Source: Bacteroidetes bacterium 43-93 (lineage in GTDB: Bacteria; Bacteroidota; Bacteroidia; Chitinophagales; Chitinophagaceae). From it: DNA of 64,000 bases. Shown one piece after another: positions 17,795-27,111 of the stretch. Every line of letters starts with the position of its first letter. Position 1 is the stretch's first letter. The position numbers were made by a program, and so were the translations under genes. The notes beneath the pieces are model-generated. The model ran no database searches, had not been told where the DNA came from, and saw nothing but the letters and a program-made list of their open reading frames with translations. The DNA is taken from assembly GCA_001897855.1 (NCBI GenBank), contig MKUO01000018.1, positions 289,463 to 353,462 on the forward strand, read 5' to 3'.

Positions 17795-19287
17795 TATTCT
17801 ATAGTGTAAGAAACACTTCCGTCTTTCTCGTCTTTTAATGTAATACCCGCCTCTGTAAGTTTATTGCGTATCTGGTCAGATGTGGCAAAGTCCTTACGGG
17901 TACGTGCGTCTTTTCTTATGTCTATCAGCAGCGATAACACCTTATCCAGCTTATCGCCCTGCTCCTGTGCCAATGGTTGCAATCCGAGGATGTCTTCCAT
18001 GTATGCTTTAAAGGTTTGCGATAGCAATGCAAACGTATCAGCTGATACTGCATTAGGCTTTATTTGCCCACCTTTGATACCATTGATCACTGGTACCAGT
18101 TCAAACAAATTAGCGATAACACGTGCTGTGTTAAAGTCGTCGTTCATGAATTCATCGCACTCCCTGCACCAGTCAGCTACTTTCTTATCCAATGCTTTAT
18201 CCTGTGCTTCTGTATCACCGGGATGATTCAATTTCTTCAATACTTCATACCCTTCCCACAGCCTGCGCAGCGCACGTTCTGATGCCTGCAGCGCTTCGTT
18301 AGAGAAATCAAGCGTACTGCGGTAGTGTGTTTGCAGTATATAGAAGCGAACTACCATCGGGTGATAAGGCTGCTCCAGCATAGGATGGTTACCGCTAAAC
18401 AATTCTGTAAGCTTTATTACATTGTTGTAGCTCTTACCCATCTTCTTGCCGTTGATGGTGATCATATTATTATGCATCCAGTACCGCACAGGTGCATGGC
18501 CATGCGCAATGGTAGATTGTGCTATCTCACTTTCGTGGTGCGGAAACTGAAGGTCCATACCACCACCATGTATATCAAACACCTGTCCCAGGTACTTGCT
18601 GCTCATGGCAGAGCATTCTATATGCCATCCGGGGAAACCTTCGCCCCATGGGCTTGTCCAGCGCATGATGTGTTCAGGCGGCGCATTCTTCCACAATGCG
18701 AAGTCTGCTTTATTTCTTTTTTCTTCCTGGCCGTCTAATTCCCGTGTGGTTTCCAACTGGTCATCCAATACCCTCCCAGATAATTTACCATAGGGATAAT
18801 GTTCTGCATATTTCTTTACATCAAAATATACTGATCCGTTCACCTCGTAAGCATATCCTTTTTCAATGATATCCTGTATCATATTGATCTGCTCGATCAC
18901 ATGGCCTGTAGCAGTGGGCTCTATACTTGGGTCAAGCGTATTAAACAACCTCATGCCCCAGTGAAACAGGTTGGTATATTTATGCACCAGTTCCATTGGT
19001 TCCAGCCTTTCCAGCAATGCTTTGGTGGCTACTTTATCTTCTGCTTCTCGGCCTTCTTCTTCAAAGTGGCCTGCATCTGTAATATTGCGCACATAGCGCA
19101 CTTTATACCCCTTGTAGAGCAGGTAGCGGTTTACTACGTCAAATGTTATATAAGGCCGTGCATGACCCAGGTGCGATTCTCCTGATACAGTAGGCCCGCA
19201 CACATACAAACCCACATAACCGGGTACTAATGGTTCAAACTTCTCTTTTTCCCGTGTGTACGAATTATATATATATAGGTCTGACAT
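17794..19287 (-). CDS. cysS: Cysteinyl-tRNA synthetase
   Basis: 497 residues from MSDLYIYNSYT. A longer in-frame ORF starts at 19344, but the family N-terminus begins here. This class I synthetase charges tRNA-Cys. The zinc-binding and HIGH regions appear as CGPTVSGESHLGHARPY. GWHIECSAMS carries another zinc ligand, and the KMSKS loop reads KKMGKS. The C-terminal anticodon-binding helical domain ends with IRNKLTEAGITLKDEKDG. Essential housekeeping gene. Confidence 0.97.
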   Translation of the reverse strand: MSDLYIYNSYTREKEKFEPLVPGYVGLYVCGPTVSGESHLGHARPYITFDVVNRYLLYKGYKVRYVRNITDAGHFEEEGREAEDKVATKALLERLEPMELVHKYTNLFHWGMRLFNTLDPSIEPTATGHVIEQINMIQDIIEKGYAYEVNGSVYFDVKKYAEHYPYGKLSGRVLDDQLETTRELDGQEEKRNKADFALWKNAPPEHIMRWTSPWGEGFPGWHIECSAMSSKYLGQVFDIHGGGMDLQFPHHESEIAQSTIAHGHAPVRYWMHNNMITINGKKMGKSYNNVIKLTELFSGNHPMLEQPYHPMVVRFYILQTHYRSTLDFSNEALQASERALRRLWEGYEVLKKLNHPGDTEAQDKALDKKVADWCRECDEFMNDDFNTARVIANLFELVPVINGIKGGQIKPNAVSADTFALLSQTFKAYMEDILGLQPLAQEQGDKLDKVLSLLIDIRKDARTRKDFATSDQIRNKLTEAGITLKDEKDGSVSYTIE

Positions 19288-19315
19288 ATTGTAAAATGAA
19301 TGACAAAAATAATGT

Positions 19316-20461
19316 TTAGTTACCAGCCTTGGGGAGAATTTCAAAATTCACGATCAGCGGGTTGTGGTCAGAAAGGGGGGTGTAATTACATTCAAATCCC
19401 ACAGGCTTCAATATAGACGGGTCATAGAACATATGATCTATCCGCAGGGTTGGCGATATCTCGTTATAGGTACGTCCCAGCCCTTTGCCCTTTTCCAGGA
19501 AAGCGTCTTTCAGATTTCCGCGAATGGTAGTATAGGTGTAAGAAGCCGGTAGATCGTTAAAATCCCCACATATCACTACAGGGTACGGGCTTTGCGCTAT
19601 AATACCGGCTGCTTTATCGGCCTCTGCAGCCCGCATAGCATACGCATGATTGAATTTCCATATAAATGTTCGCGACCTTGCCTTATCTGCCTGCAGGCTC
19701 GAATTGTTCTTTTTTACTTCTTCTATGTATGCTTTGTCCTGGTCGCTGAGCCCAAATGAGCTTAGATGCAGGAAAAACATGCGCAGCATACGGCCGTCCG
19801 GCAATTCCACATCACCTTGTAATAAATAAGTAACCGCAGAGAGCTTATACGCTACATAATTACGGAACGGATATTTGCAGAATACCGCGGTGCCTAAAAA
19901 TATGGTAGTGCCCAGGGTATTATCATATCTGAAACGGAAATCCTTATAATTACCAGCCTTGATGATCTGTTTGGCATAAGGCTTCATCATGTCTGTCTTC
20001 GGGCAGCTATACTCAGGCAGGCTCATGATATCGGCATCTTCCTGCGCAAGGAAATCAAGTATTCTTTTGTCGAAAGCTTTATCATGGGGCTTTTTAAAGA
20101 TACCCATACCGTGGGCGTTCCAGCTCATGATCTTCACCCGGCCGGGCAAACGTGCCATATCATTCTTGCCAAAGTTGAATGCGAATACTGTAAACAGCAG
20201 TTTATAGCAGGCAGCCAGCGCGAGTAGCGATAACAGAAAGCGTATTTTCTTACGGGTAAATAACCAAAAGACTACGAAGAAAACATTCGCTAATATGGCA
20301 AATGGAATAGTAAGCCCGAATAAGGCGATATTACGCACTTCCGTCGGGCTTGTATACGGTACAAATGCACAGATGCCAAGCCATACGATCGTTCCTATGT
20401 TCAGGATGAGGAAGGTATGTCCTAATAATCTGCTAAAGAAACCTGGATGATCGTGTTTCAA
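19316..20461 (-). CDS. Membrane-anchored endonuclease/exonuclease/phosphatase-family protein
   Basis: 381 residues. Three hydrophobic helices (about 10-100) precede a catalytic EEP domain. Diagnostic motifs are KIMSWNAHGMG (metal-binding Asn), MSLPEYS (metal-binding Glu), VICGDFNDLP (Asp/Asn) and the C-terminal SDHNPLIV (general-acid His). Members cleave phosphodiesters in nucleic acids, sphingomyelin or inositol phosphates. The membrane anchor puts the active site probably outside the inner membrane. Substrate unknown. It lies 10 bp after the degenerate rhomboid. Confidence 0.85.
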   Translation of the reverse strand: MKHDHPGFFSRLLGHTFLILNIGTIVWLGICAFVPYTSPTEVRNIALFGLTIPFAILANVFFVVFWLFTRKKIRFLLSLLALAACYKLLFTVFAFNFGKNDMARLPGRVKIMSWNAHGMGIFKKPHDKAFDKRILDFLAQEDADIMSLPEYSCPKTDMMKPYAKQIIKAGNYKDFRFRYDNTLGTTIFLGTAVFCKYPFRNYVAYKLSAVTYLLQGDVELPDGRMLRMFFLHLSSFGLSDQDKAYIEEVKKNNSSLQADKARSRTFIWKFNHAYAMRAAEADKAAGIIAQSPYPVVICGDFNDLPASYTYTTIRGNLKDAFLEKGKGLGRTYNEISPTLRIDHMFYDPSILKPVGFECNYTPLSDHNPLIVNFEILPKAGN

Positions 20462-20471
20462 TGGTTTTTGT

Positions 20472-21368
20472 TTAGGTATCTTTTTCTTTGCTGGCTTTCA
20501 GCAGTGTTTCCTTTTCCTCTTTCGTAAGCGATTCGTACCCCTTTTGGTTGATCTTATCCAGTATCTCGTCTATCTTTCTTGCATTGGCTTCGCGCTCTGT
20601 AATATTATGCAGCACCCTGTTGCGTTTCACATTATGCTTGCTTCTCAATGCCTCTTCATTGGGCGTTGCCATATCTTCCAGCTTATCAAACATCCGGTAC
20701 ACCCACATACCGGGCTGAAAGCCATTTTTTAGTAAGGTTATATATAAGAAACCGGTTAATGCACCTCCTGCCAACATACACAGGAACGGTGTACTCAAGC
20801 CCCGGCTCACAAACATCAGCACGAGGAAGATAACATACAATAATACTATTGGGATGCTAAATTCTGATGCCAGGTAAAAGCGGTATTTCGGTGACAATGT
20901 AAACGCGGCAGTAGCCACGCCCACTATCGCTGCCTGCGCACCTATAACGTAGGCTGAAGTATCGGCACCGGGTATCAATTGCGATAGTTCATAGAACAAC
21001 CCACCCACTATCATACTATAAACAAACAACGGTATGATCTGCTTATAGCTGATCAGAGTTTGTATAATGGTGCCGAACGCGTATAGCCAAACCATATTAC
21101 TGAATAGCTCCCAAAAACCACTGTGTGTCCATCCGTAAGTGAATATCACCCAAAACTTCGAGGCGTAGCCATGTACTTCCTGCAGTGCCAGGTTGGGTAC
21201 AAAATGGATGTTGAAGTAGGATGGGTCCATACCCGCCACAAGCAATACTACACGTATAAAATGGTAAATGATAAACCCTGTTGCCGATGCTACAATAAGC
21301 TGCAATACCGCATTTTCGCTATAGCCGGGTATATAAGATAGTGGAGACCTTTTATCTGATGTTCTCAT
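20472..21368 (-). CDS. Catalytically degenerate rhomboid-family protein
   Basis: 298 residues with the rhomboid layout: ELFSNMVWLYAFG where active enzymes have HxxxN...FG, then a GxSx position reading GAQA (143-146), and a final LAGGALTG (199-206) where active enzymes have HxGGxxxG. Both the catalytic Ser (here Gln145) and His (here Leu199) are missing, so it should not be a protease. The cytoplasmic tail (about 220-298), with KIDEILDKINQKGYESLTKEEKE, is the DUF6576-type extension common after Bacteroidota rhomboids. It lies 13 bp after an intact rhomboid gene, which suggests a regulatory or substrate-binding partner. Confidence 0.85.
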   Translation of the reverse strand: MRTSDKRSPLSYIPGYSENAVLQLIVASATGFIIYHFIRVVLLVAGMDPSYFNIHFVPNLALQEVHGYASKFWVIFTYGWTHSGFWELFSNMVWLYAFGTIIQTLISYKQIIPLFVYSMIVGGLFYELSQLIPGADTSAYVIGAQAAIVGVATAAFTLSPKYRFYLASEFSIPIVLLYVIFLVLMFVSRGLSTPFLCMLAGGALTGFLYITLLKNGFQPGMWVYRMFDKLEDMATPNEEALRSKHNVKRNRVLHNITEREANARKIDEILDKINQKGYESLTKEEKETLLKASKEKDT

Positions 21369-21381
21369 TTGTTCTGTCTGT

Positions 21382-22263
21382 TTAATAGATGCCGCGCTTA
21401 CTGTTTCGTTTCCAAATGAGCAATAATATATAAGCCACCAGCATACCGCCTATATGAGCAAAGTGTGCTACGTTATCGCCTGCAGAGTTCCTGATTCCTG
21501 AGAATAGCTCAAACACTGCATACGCTGCCACTATATATTTTGCCTTTATAGGCACCAGGAAATACAGGTATAACAATGTATTAGGGAACATATAACCAAA
21601 TGCAAACAGCACGCCAAACACTGCACCGGATGCCCCTACCGTTGCCTCATCAAAAACACCCGGGAAATATACCCCCTGGTAGTTGAAGCCTGTCAGGTAA
21701 TGATTAATAGCAGCTATAGACTCGTTAGCGAGGTTTTGCGAAGGGTTATTGTTCCATACATTCTTAATATCTACCAATTGCATGAACAACGGGTTAGAAG
21801 GATCCGCACGAACCTGCTGTTGCAAAAACAGGTTGTAATGGTCAAGCGTGGGACTTTGCTGGAAAACATGAAAAGCGTTTTCTATTGTATGAAACTCATA
21901 TCCTACTACGCCCATGTGCATCACAGCCGCACCTAAGCCACATATTATATAAAACGTCAAAAACTTCTTTGGCCCCCACACATTCTCCAGCCAGCTGCCA
22001 AACATAAACAGGGCAAACATATTAGAAAACAGGTGCATGATAGTCAGGTTCACATCATTATAACTCCCATGCAGGAACATATGAGTGAAATATTGCCAAA
22101 AGTGCGCATAATGCGACTTCCAGTAGTGCAGGCCAAAATAGTCTGCCATGTCAATGCCAAACTTTCCTATCACATACTGCGCCAGCGCCACTATGGTATT
22201 AATAATGATCAGATTTTTTACTACGGGTGGAAGTGTTTGTGCTCCGGGCCTGAATGATGCCAT
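21382..22263 (-). CDS. Rhomboid-family intramembrane serine protease
   Basis: 293 residues. Active-site residues are present: the oxyanion region HLFSN (77-81), nucleophile S212 in GASGAVFG, and H270 in HFAHIGGML. A luminal insertion of about 85 residues lies between the third-helix region and GASG (about 120-205). The enzyme cleaves membrane-spanning proteins within the bilayer. Substrate unknown. It forms an operon with the degenerate paralogue immediately downstream. The 125 bp upstream of the start contain no gene and no clear promoter match. Confidence 0.92.
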   Translation of the reverse strand: MASFRPGAQTLPPVVKNLIIINTIVALAQYVIGKFGIDMADYFGLHYWKSHYAHFWQYFTHMFLHGSYNDVNLTIMHLFSNMFALFMFGSWLENVWGPKKFLTFYIICGLGAAVMHMGVVGYEFHTIENAFHVFQQSPTLDHYNLFLQQQVRADPSNPLFMQLVDIKNVWNNNPSQNLANESIAAINHYLTGFNYQGVYFPGVFDEATVGASGAVFGVLFAFGYMFPNTLLYLYFLVPIKAKYIVAAYAVFELFSGIRNSAGDNVAHFAHIGGMLVAYILLLIWKRNSKRGIY

Positions 22264-22388
22264 TTTCTATATGTTGCTCTTATTGTTACTAAAATCAATT
22301 ATCACGCCTTATTCCGTCGTTCTGTCAAAATTACACGTTCTGTACTTTTATGCACGCACTTTAGTAATGTTAATATTATATCATTATG

Positions 22389-23720
22389 TTATGAATGAGA
22401 TTCTTTTGTATGCAACAATTTCAGCACTCCTTCCTGTTGCAGTATCTTATATCCTATTCTGTCATTAGATATACCGTTTTTCAGCTCATAGGTAAAATGG
22501 AAATGCTCCTGCTCCATTTCTGTAACAAAGTATTTGAATATGATGGACGGATCTGTGCTAAAATGCTGCGCCACTTCGTACAGGTGGGTCGATAATATCA
22601 TCAGGTGGTGTGGGTGGTTCTGCAACCCTTCTATCACGGCGCGTGTGCATTCATAAGCGTCATGCACATTCGTGCCTTTAAACAATTCATCCATCAGCAC
22701 CAGGTGCGGGCCATGTTGCAGCAGTTGTTCCGCAGTTAGTTTCATCCGCTTTACTTCTGCGAAGAAGTAACTTTCGCCCTGCATGATATTATCCTCAACA
22801 TGCATATTGGTAATAATACCATGTAGGAAGCTGATCTTCAAAGACGCCGCCGGTACCCCGCAACCAAGGTGGGCCAGTAATGCCGCTACGCCTAGTGATC
22901 GCATAAAAGTGGTTTTGCCCGACATATTGGCTCCTGTAAGCAGCAAAAAGTTCTTGCCTGCTTCCAGTTCTATATCATACGAAATGGGAGCCTTTAATAG
23001 CGGATGATGTACCTGCTTTGCTACAAACATTGCCGGGTTCGATGGCATTAATTGCGGAAAGGCCCAGTTATGTGCTACTGTTGCCAATGCCATGGATCGC
23101 CAGGCGTCCAGTTGGGCATAGGCGTGCAGCAGTCTTTGTATGGGGTGCTTCATTTCCCTGCGCACTTTATAGTTCAGCGCAGCCAGTTCTTTATAGGGCG
23201 TGCTTTTATTAGTAGCTGCTACATCCTCCGTCAGGCGATGTTTCAACTCGTCCTGCATCAGTTCCAGCTGCGATCTCAGCAACTCCGGCAGCTCGTCTTC
23301 TTCCAGCAAACGCACCAGTTGCAAACATCCTTTCAGGAAATCAGCAATATGCGATATGGAAAATTGAGTGTAGAAGTATTCGTTCCGGTTAAAAAGCTTT
23401 TGAAACGCCGGGCCAAACATAGTACTGAAGCTACCCGGTGGTGAGCCTGCCGTGTCTGCCGATTCAAAGAATTTCTCCAGCATCACCAGCGTGCCGTTAG
23501 AAATGATTTCCGGCCAGAAATTTTCACGCCCGGCAATATATTTCACCACATCCTGCATTTGCTGCAGCGCTTCCTGCGTAGCGGGCGGCTGTGTTATATG
23601 TTTACGCAGCATATCCCGCCCGGCCTGTGTAGTGGTCCTGTCGAGGAGGGCAAATATGCTGCCTGTTTCCTCGCCACCAAATACAGACAGGTCTTTTAAT
23701 GTGGTCTTGTCATTCAGCAT
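22389..23720 (-). CDS. Short MutS-family ATPase without mismatch-recognition domain
   Basis: 443 residues: a lever/core region of helices (about 1-240, MutS domain III-like) and the MutS ATPase domain with Walker A TGANMSGKTT (262-271) and a Walker B/D-loop VLMDELFKGTN. The N-terminal mismatch-reading and connector domains of MutS are absent, as is the Smr domain of MutS2. Proteins of this kind are annotated as MutS-related in Bacteroidota and have no proven role; recombination or branched-DNA binding is a guess. Its ATG overlaps the pyrC stop by one base, so it is translationally coupled to pyrC. Confidence 0.85.
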   Translation of the reverse strand: MLNDKTTLKDLSVFGGEETGSIFALLDRTTTQAGRDMLRKHITQPPATQEALQQMQDVVKYIAGRENFWPEIISNGTLVMLEKFFESADTAGSPPGSFSTMFGPAFQKLFNRNEYFYTQFSISHIADFLKGCLQLVRLLEEDELPELLRSQLELMQDELKHRLTEDVAATNKSTPYKELAALNYKVRREMKHPIQRLLHAYAQLDAWRSMALATVAHNWAFPQLMPSNPAMFVAKQVHHPLLKAPISYDIELEAGKNFLLLTGANMSGKTTFMRSLGVAALLAHLGCGVPAASLKISFLHGIITNMHVEDNIMQGESYFFAEVKRMKLTAEQLLQHGPHLVLMDELFKGTNVHDAYECTRAVIEGLQNHPHHLMILSTHLYEVAQHFSTDPSIIFKYFVTEMEQEHFHFTYELKNGISNDRIGYKILQQEGVLKLLHTKESHS

Positions 23721-25051
23721 TACCTGTTATATAGTATCCTTTTACCTTTCACAGTATCGTCTATCTTGCCGTTCTCATAAGCAACATGTCCGTTGACCAG
23801 GGTATATTTAATAGATGAAGGAAAGCTATGGCCTTCAAAAGGCGACCATCCGCATTTATACAGGATATTTTCTTTGGCAACGGTTGTTGGCTTATTCATA
23901 TCCACTAATACAAGATCAGCATAATACCCTTCGCGTACATACCCCCGTTCTGCTACCTGGAAGCATATTGCCGGTGTATGGCTCATCTTCTCTACTACTT
24001 TCTCTATGCTTATCATTCCTTCCTTCACATATTGCAGCATTAGCAGCAGCGAATGTTGTACCAGTGGCACGCCGGCAGGTGCCTGCTGGTAAGGTTGTTG
24101 CTTTTCTTCCCAGGTATGTGGTGCATGATCTGTTGCTATGATATCCAGCCTGTCATCCAGCAATCCTTCCCAAAGTGCAGCTTTATTTTCGGGCGCTTTG
24201 ATGGCAGGGTTACATTTTATCAGGTTGCCCAGCCTTGCATAGTCTTCTGATGTAAAATGCAGGTGGTGCACGCATACTTCAGAGGTGATGCGCTTCTCTG
24301 CCAATGGCAGCATATTGGTAAATAACTGCAATTCCTTTGCGGTAGATATATGCAGTATATGCAGGCGGGTATTATATTTCTTCGCCAACTGTATGGCCGA
24401 GAAAGAGCTTTCAAAGCATGCTTCCACATCACGGATGATAGGATGGAATGATGCATCATTGGCATCAGGATATTTTTCCTTGTTGGCTTTTATGATCCTT
24501 TCGTCTTCGCAGTGCGTAGCAATAAGCAGTTCCGATTCTGAGAATATCTTATTCAGCGTCACATAATTATCTACCAGCATATTGCCGGTGCTGCTGCCCA
24601 TAAATATCTTCAGCCCTGCTATTTTATCTTTCCTATCGTTTGTCCGCAGCGCTTCTTCCGCGTTATCGTTAGCCACACCCATAAAGAAGGAGTAATTGGC
24701 AATAGATGTATTAGCGGCTATTGTGTATTTATCTTCCAGCAACTGGTGAGTTAATGCAGGCGGGTTGGTATTCGGCATCTCCATAAAAGAGGTAGTGCCT
24801 CCTGCTACCGCAGCAGCAGCTTCGGTACCAATAGTCGCTTTGTGTGTAAGCCCCGGTTCTCGAAAATGCACCTGGTCGTCTATCACGCCGGGCAGCAGGT
24901 ATAGTCCTTCGGCGTTTATCTCCCTGGCATTTCCTTTGGGTTGCAAATCATTACCTATCTTTTCTATACGTTCGCCGACAATATATACGTCCTTTACTTC
25001 CTGTTTACCTTCGTTTACTATTGTTGCATTCTTTATTAAAACGGCCGCCAT
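23720..25051 (-). CDS. pyrC: Dihydroorotase
   Basis: 443 residues, an amidohydrolase of de novo pyrimidine synthesis that cyclises carbamoyl-aspartate to dihydroorotate. Metal-binding histidines are in DDQVHFREPG (around 58-67). Further residues are GLKIFMGSSTGNM, HCEDE, LHILHIST and the catalytic Asp in IIATDHAPH. The N-terminal strand VLIKNATIVNEGK and the C-terminal VLVDM segment form the small beta-sandwich typical of class I enzymes. It heads the minus-strand run towards galE and is divergent from the Wzi-like gene. Confidence 0.93.
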   Translation of the reverse strand: MAAVLIKNATIVNEGKQEVKDVYIVGERIEKIGNDLQPKGNAREINAEGLYLLPGVIDDQVHFREPGLTHKATIGTEAAAAVAGGTTSFMEMPNTNPPALTHQLLEDKYTIAANTSIANYSFFMGVANDNAEEALRTNDRKDKIAGLKIFMGSSTGNMLVDNYVTLNKIFSESELLIATHCEDERIIKANKEKYPDANDASFHPIIRDVEACFESSFSAIQLAKKYNTRLHILHISTAKELQLFTNMLPLAEKRITSEVCVHHLHFTSEDYARLGNLIKCNPAIKAPENKAALWEGLLDDRLDIIATDHAPHTWEEKQQPYQQAPAGVPLVQHSLLLMLQYVKEGMISIEKVVEKMSHTPAICFQVAERGYVREGYYADLVLVDMNKPTTVAKENILYKCGWSPFEGHSFPSSIKYTLVNGHVAYENGKIDDTVKGKRILYNR

Positions 25052-25122
25052 ATATTAACTAAACTGAATTATAAATCTATTTTTGCAGCAAGTTAGCGCA
25101 TAAGCTTATAGAAAACGTTATC

Positions 25123-26805
25123 ATGTACAAAAAAGCAGCCTTCGCATTCACCGTAGTTTCATCCTTGTTTTTATCTGCATCCGCACAAACCACATATCTG
25201 CAACTCAACCAGGAAGATTATCATTTGCTGGACAGGTTGGAGACGCGCAGCGGTATGCTTTCCGATGATCTTTTTCTCACCGTAAAACCGGTGGCACGCA
25301 AAAGTGCAGTCAGCTTTTTGCAGGAGCAGCGTAAGGATGCAAGGATAACAGAACTTAGCGGGGTAGACAGGTACGATATTGCTCATGCTATTTCTGTAAG
25401 TGGTGAATGGGCGCTGGAGGAAAATGGCGCCATAGATTCTAAAAAACCGATACTTAAGACTTTTTATAAAAAGCAGCCAGACTTCATTTATGTAAATACA
25501 GACAATTTCTTCCTTTCGGTAAATCCCATTATCACTGCGCAGGGCATGTACGAAAAGGATGCTCCGGATAGCAAGCTATTCAGCAGCAGTCGTGGTGCAG
25601 AAATGCGCGGCCTGATAGCTAAGAAGGTGGGCTTCTACACTATGTTTACCGACAACCAGGAACAGATGCCCAGCTATGGTGCCAATTGGGTAGATAGCTT
25701 TGGCGCGGTACCAAATGTAGATTTCTTTACGCGTCATGGTAACACATTCGATTACCTGCGCGCGACAGGATATATAGATTTTGCCGCCATTAAAGATCAT
25801 GTAAATGTAACCTTTGGTTACGACAGGCATTTCCTTGGCGATGGTATGACCAGCCTCTTCCTGAGTGACTTCTCCGCGGGCGCCGCATTCCTCCGCCTGA
25901 ACACAAAGATCTGGAAGCTCAATTATCAGAACCTGTATATGGAGCTCACCCCGCAATTCGTCCGTGGATCCGACAGGTTGCTGCCGCATAAATATGCTAC
26001 CATGCACCACCTTAGCGCCAACATTACCCGCTGGCTGAATGTTGGTTTGTTTGAAGGTGTGATATTCGACCGCCGCGATCGTTACGAATTTAGCTACCTG
26101 ATACCTTTAATATTATACAGGCAAACGGAACGTTCTTTGGGTAGCCCCGATAACGTGGTACTTGGTTTCAACTTCAAAGCACTGGCAGCACATCACCTTC
26201 AGTTTTATGGTCAATTGCTGCTCGATGAATTTACATCCAAAGAACTGTTCGCTGGCACGGGTTACTGGGCCAATAAATTCGGCATTCAGTTTGGCGGCAA
26301 ATATTTTGATGCCTTTACTGTTAAGAACCTTGACCTGCAGGGAGAATTGAATATCGTACGCCCATATACCTATACACACTACGACAGTACCGCCAATTAC
26401 ACACATTATAATCAGCCGCTTGCCAACCCTCTCGGCGCAGGCTTCGCGCAGCTAATTGGTGATATCAAATACCAGCCTTTCAATAAACTTTATATTGATG
26501 TCAAGGGCATGTATTACCAACAGGGTGTAGATACTGCCAATATGAACTTTGGCAGTAATATATTTAAAGATTATGACACACGCGCAATGAGCTATGGCGT
26601 AAAACTGATCAATGGTGAAAAAGTACAGTGCGCTTCACTCGGTGTAAATTTCGCGTACGAACTGAAGGAGAATCTCTTCATAGACCTCGGCGGCTCTTAC
26701 CGCAAATATGCGTATGTTGATGGTAAATATCCATCACAAAACAGCACCTTATTATACCTCGGTTTCCGATTGAATTTTGCCCGAAGGGATTACAATTTTT
26801 ATTAG
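25123..26805 (+). CDS. Wzi-like outer-membrane beta-barrel (capsule assembly family)
   Basis: 560 residues: signal peptide (ending SASAQ near 22), an N-terminal helical/plug-like region of about 100 residues, and a long series of amphipathic strands. The motif TFGYDRHFLGDGMTSLFLSD and the alternating strands with a terminal aromatic F-Y match the Wzi-type barrel family found across Bacteroidota. Wzi in E. coli binds capsule at the cell surface. A role in holding surface polysaccharide made by the cluster at 36,927-64,000 fits but is inferred. TATTTTTG at 25078-25085 fits a -7 promoter box, with no obvious -33 partner. A terminator follows at 26831. Confidence 0.78.
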   Translation: MYKKAAFAFTVVSSLFLSASAQTTYLQLNQEDYHLLDRLETRSGMLSDDLFLTVKPVARKSAVSFLQEQRKDARITELSGVDRYDIAHAISVSGEWALEENGAIDSKKPILKTFYKKQPDFIYVNTDNFFLSVNPIITAQGMYEKDAPDSKLFSSSRGAEMRGLIAKKVGFYTMFTDNQEQMPSYGANWVDSFGAVPNVDFFTRHGNTFDYLRATGYIDFAAIKDHVNVTFGYDRHFLGDGMTSLFLSDFSAGAAFLRLNTKIWKLNYQNLYMELTPQFVRGSDRLLPHKYATMHHLSANITRWLNVGLFEGVIFDRRDRYEFSYLIPLILYRQTERSLGSPDNVVLGFNFKALAAHHLQFYGQLLLDEFTSKELFAGTGYWANKFGIQFGGKYFDAFTVKNLDLQGELNIVRPYTYTHYDSTANYTHYNQPLANPLGAGFAQLIGDIKYQPFNKLYIDVKGMYYQQGVDTANMNFGSNIFKDYDTRAMSYGVKLINGEKVQCASLGVNFAYELKENLFIDLGGSYRKYAYVDGKYPSQNSTLLYLGFRLNFARRDYNFY

Positions 26806-26830
26806 AAAACAAACCACAATCTATTTATAT

Positions 26831-26858
26831 GAAACCGCATTCATTTATGCGGTTTTTT
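26831..26858 (+). terminator. Terminator of the Wzi-like gene
   Basis: AAACCGCAT (26832-26840) pairs with ATGCGGTTT (26847-26855) around TCATTT, followed by a T run. Confidence 0.88.
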
Positions 26859-27068
26859 CATTTGTGGTTGTGAACCATCATTAACACATCATATATGCTA
26901 ATTATAAGTATTTAACACTTGTTTTTCATACACTATCCAATCGTTTTACATAAGTAAATTATCCATATTTCTAATAGTTAAAATTTGAATGTGATTTATA
27001 ACTTATAGATAAAAAAATAAATTAAAATAATGTATTATAGGATAGGATTTTCATAGTAAATTTATGCC
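26859..27068. other. AT-rich intergenic region before adhesin 1
   Basis: Part of the 306 bp between the Wzi-like gene and adhesin 1. It is strongly AT-rich. It presumably holds the adhesin promoter, but I cannot pick a TAnnTTTG box with a -33 partner. No ORF of note. Confidence 0.5.
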
Positions 27069-27089
27069 GGCCTGAGAAAGGCCTTTTTT
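27069..27089 (+). terminator. Terminator-like hairpin in the leader of adhesin 1
   Basis: GGCCT (27069-27073) pairs with AGGCC (27079-27083) around GAGAA, followed by six T residues. It lies only 22 bp before the adhesin start codon, so it is more likely a leader attenuator or a block on read-through than the end of a gene. Confidence 0.55.
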
Positions 27090-27111
27090 CCATTTTGCAA
27101 AGTTTATGTTT

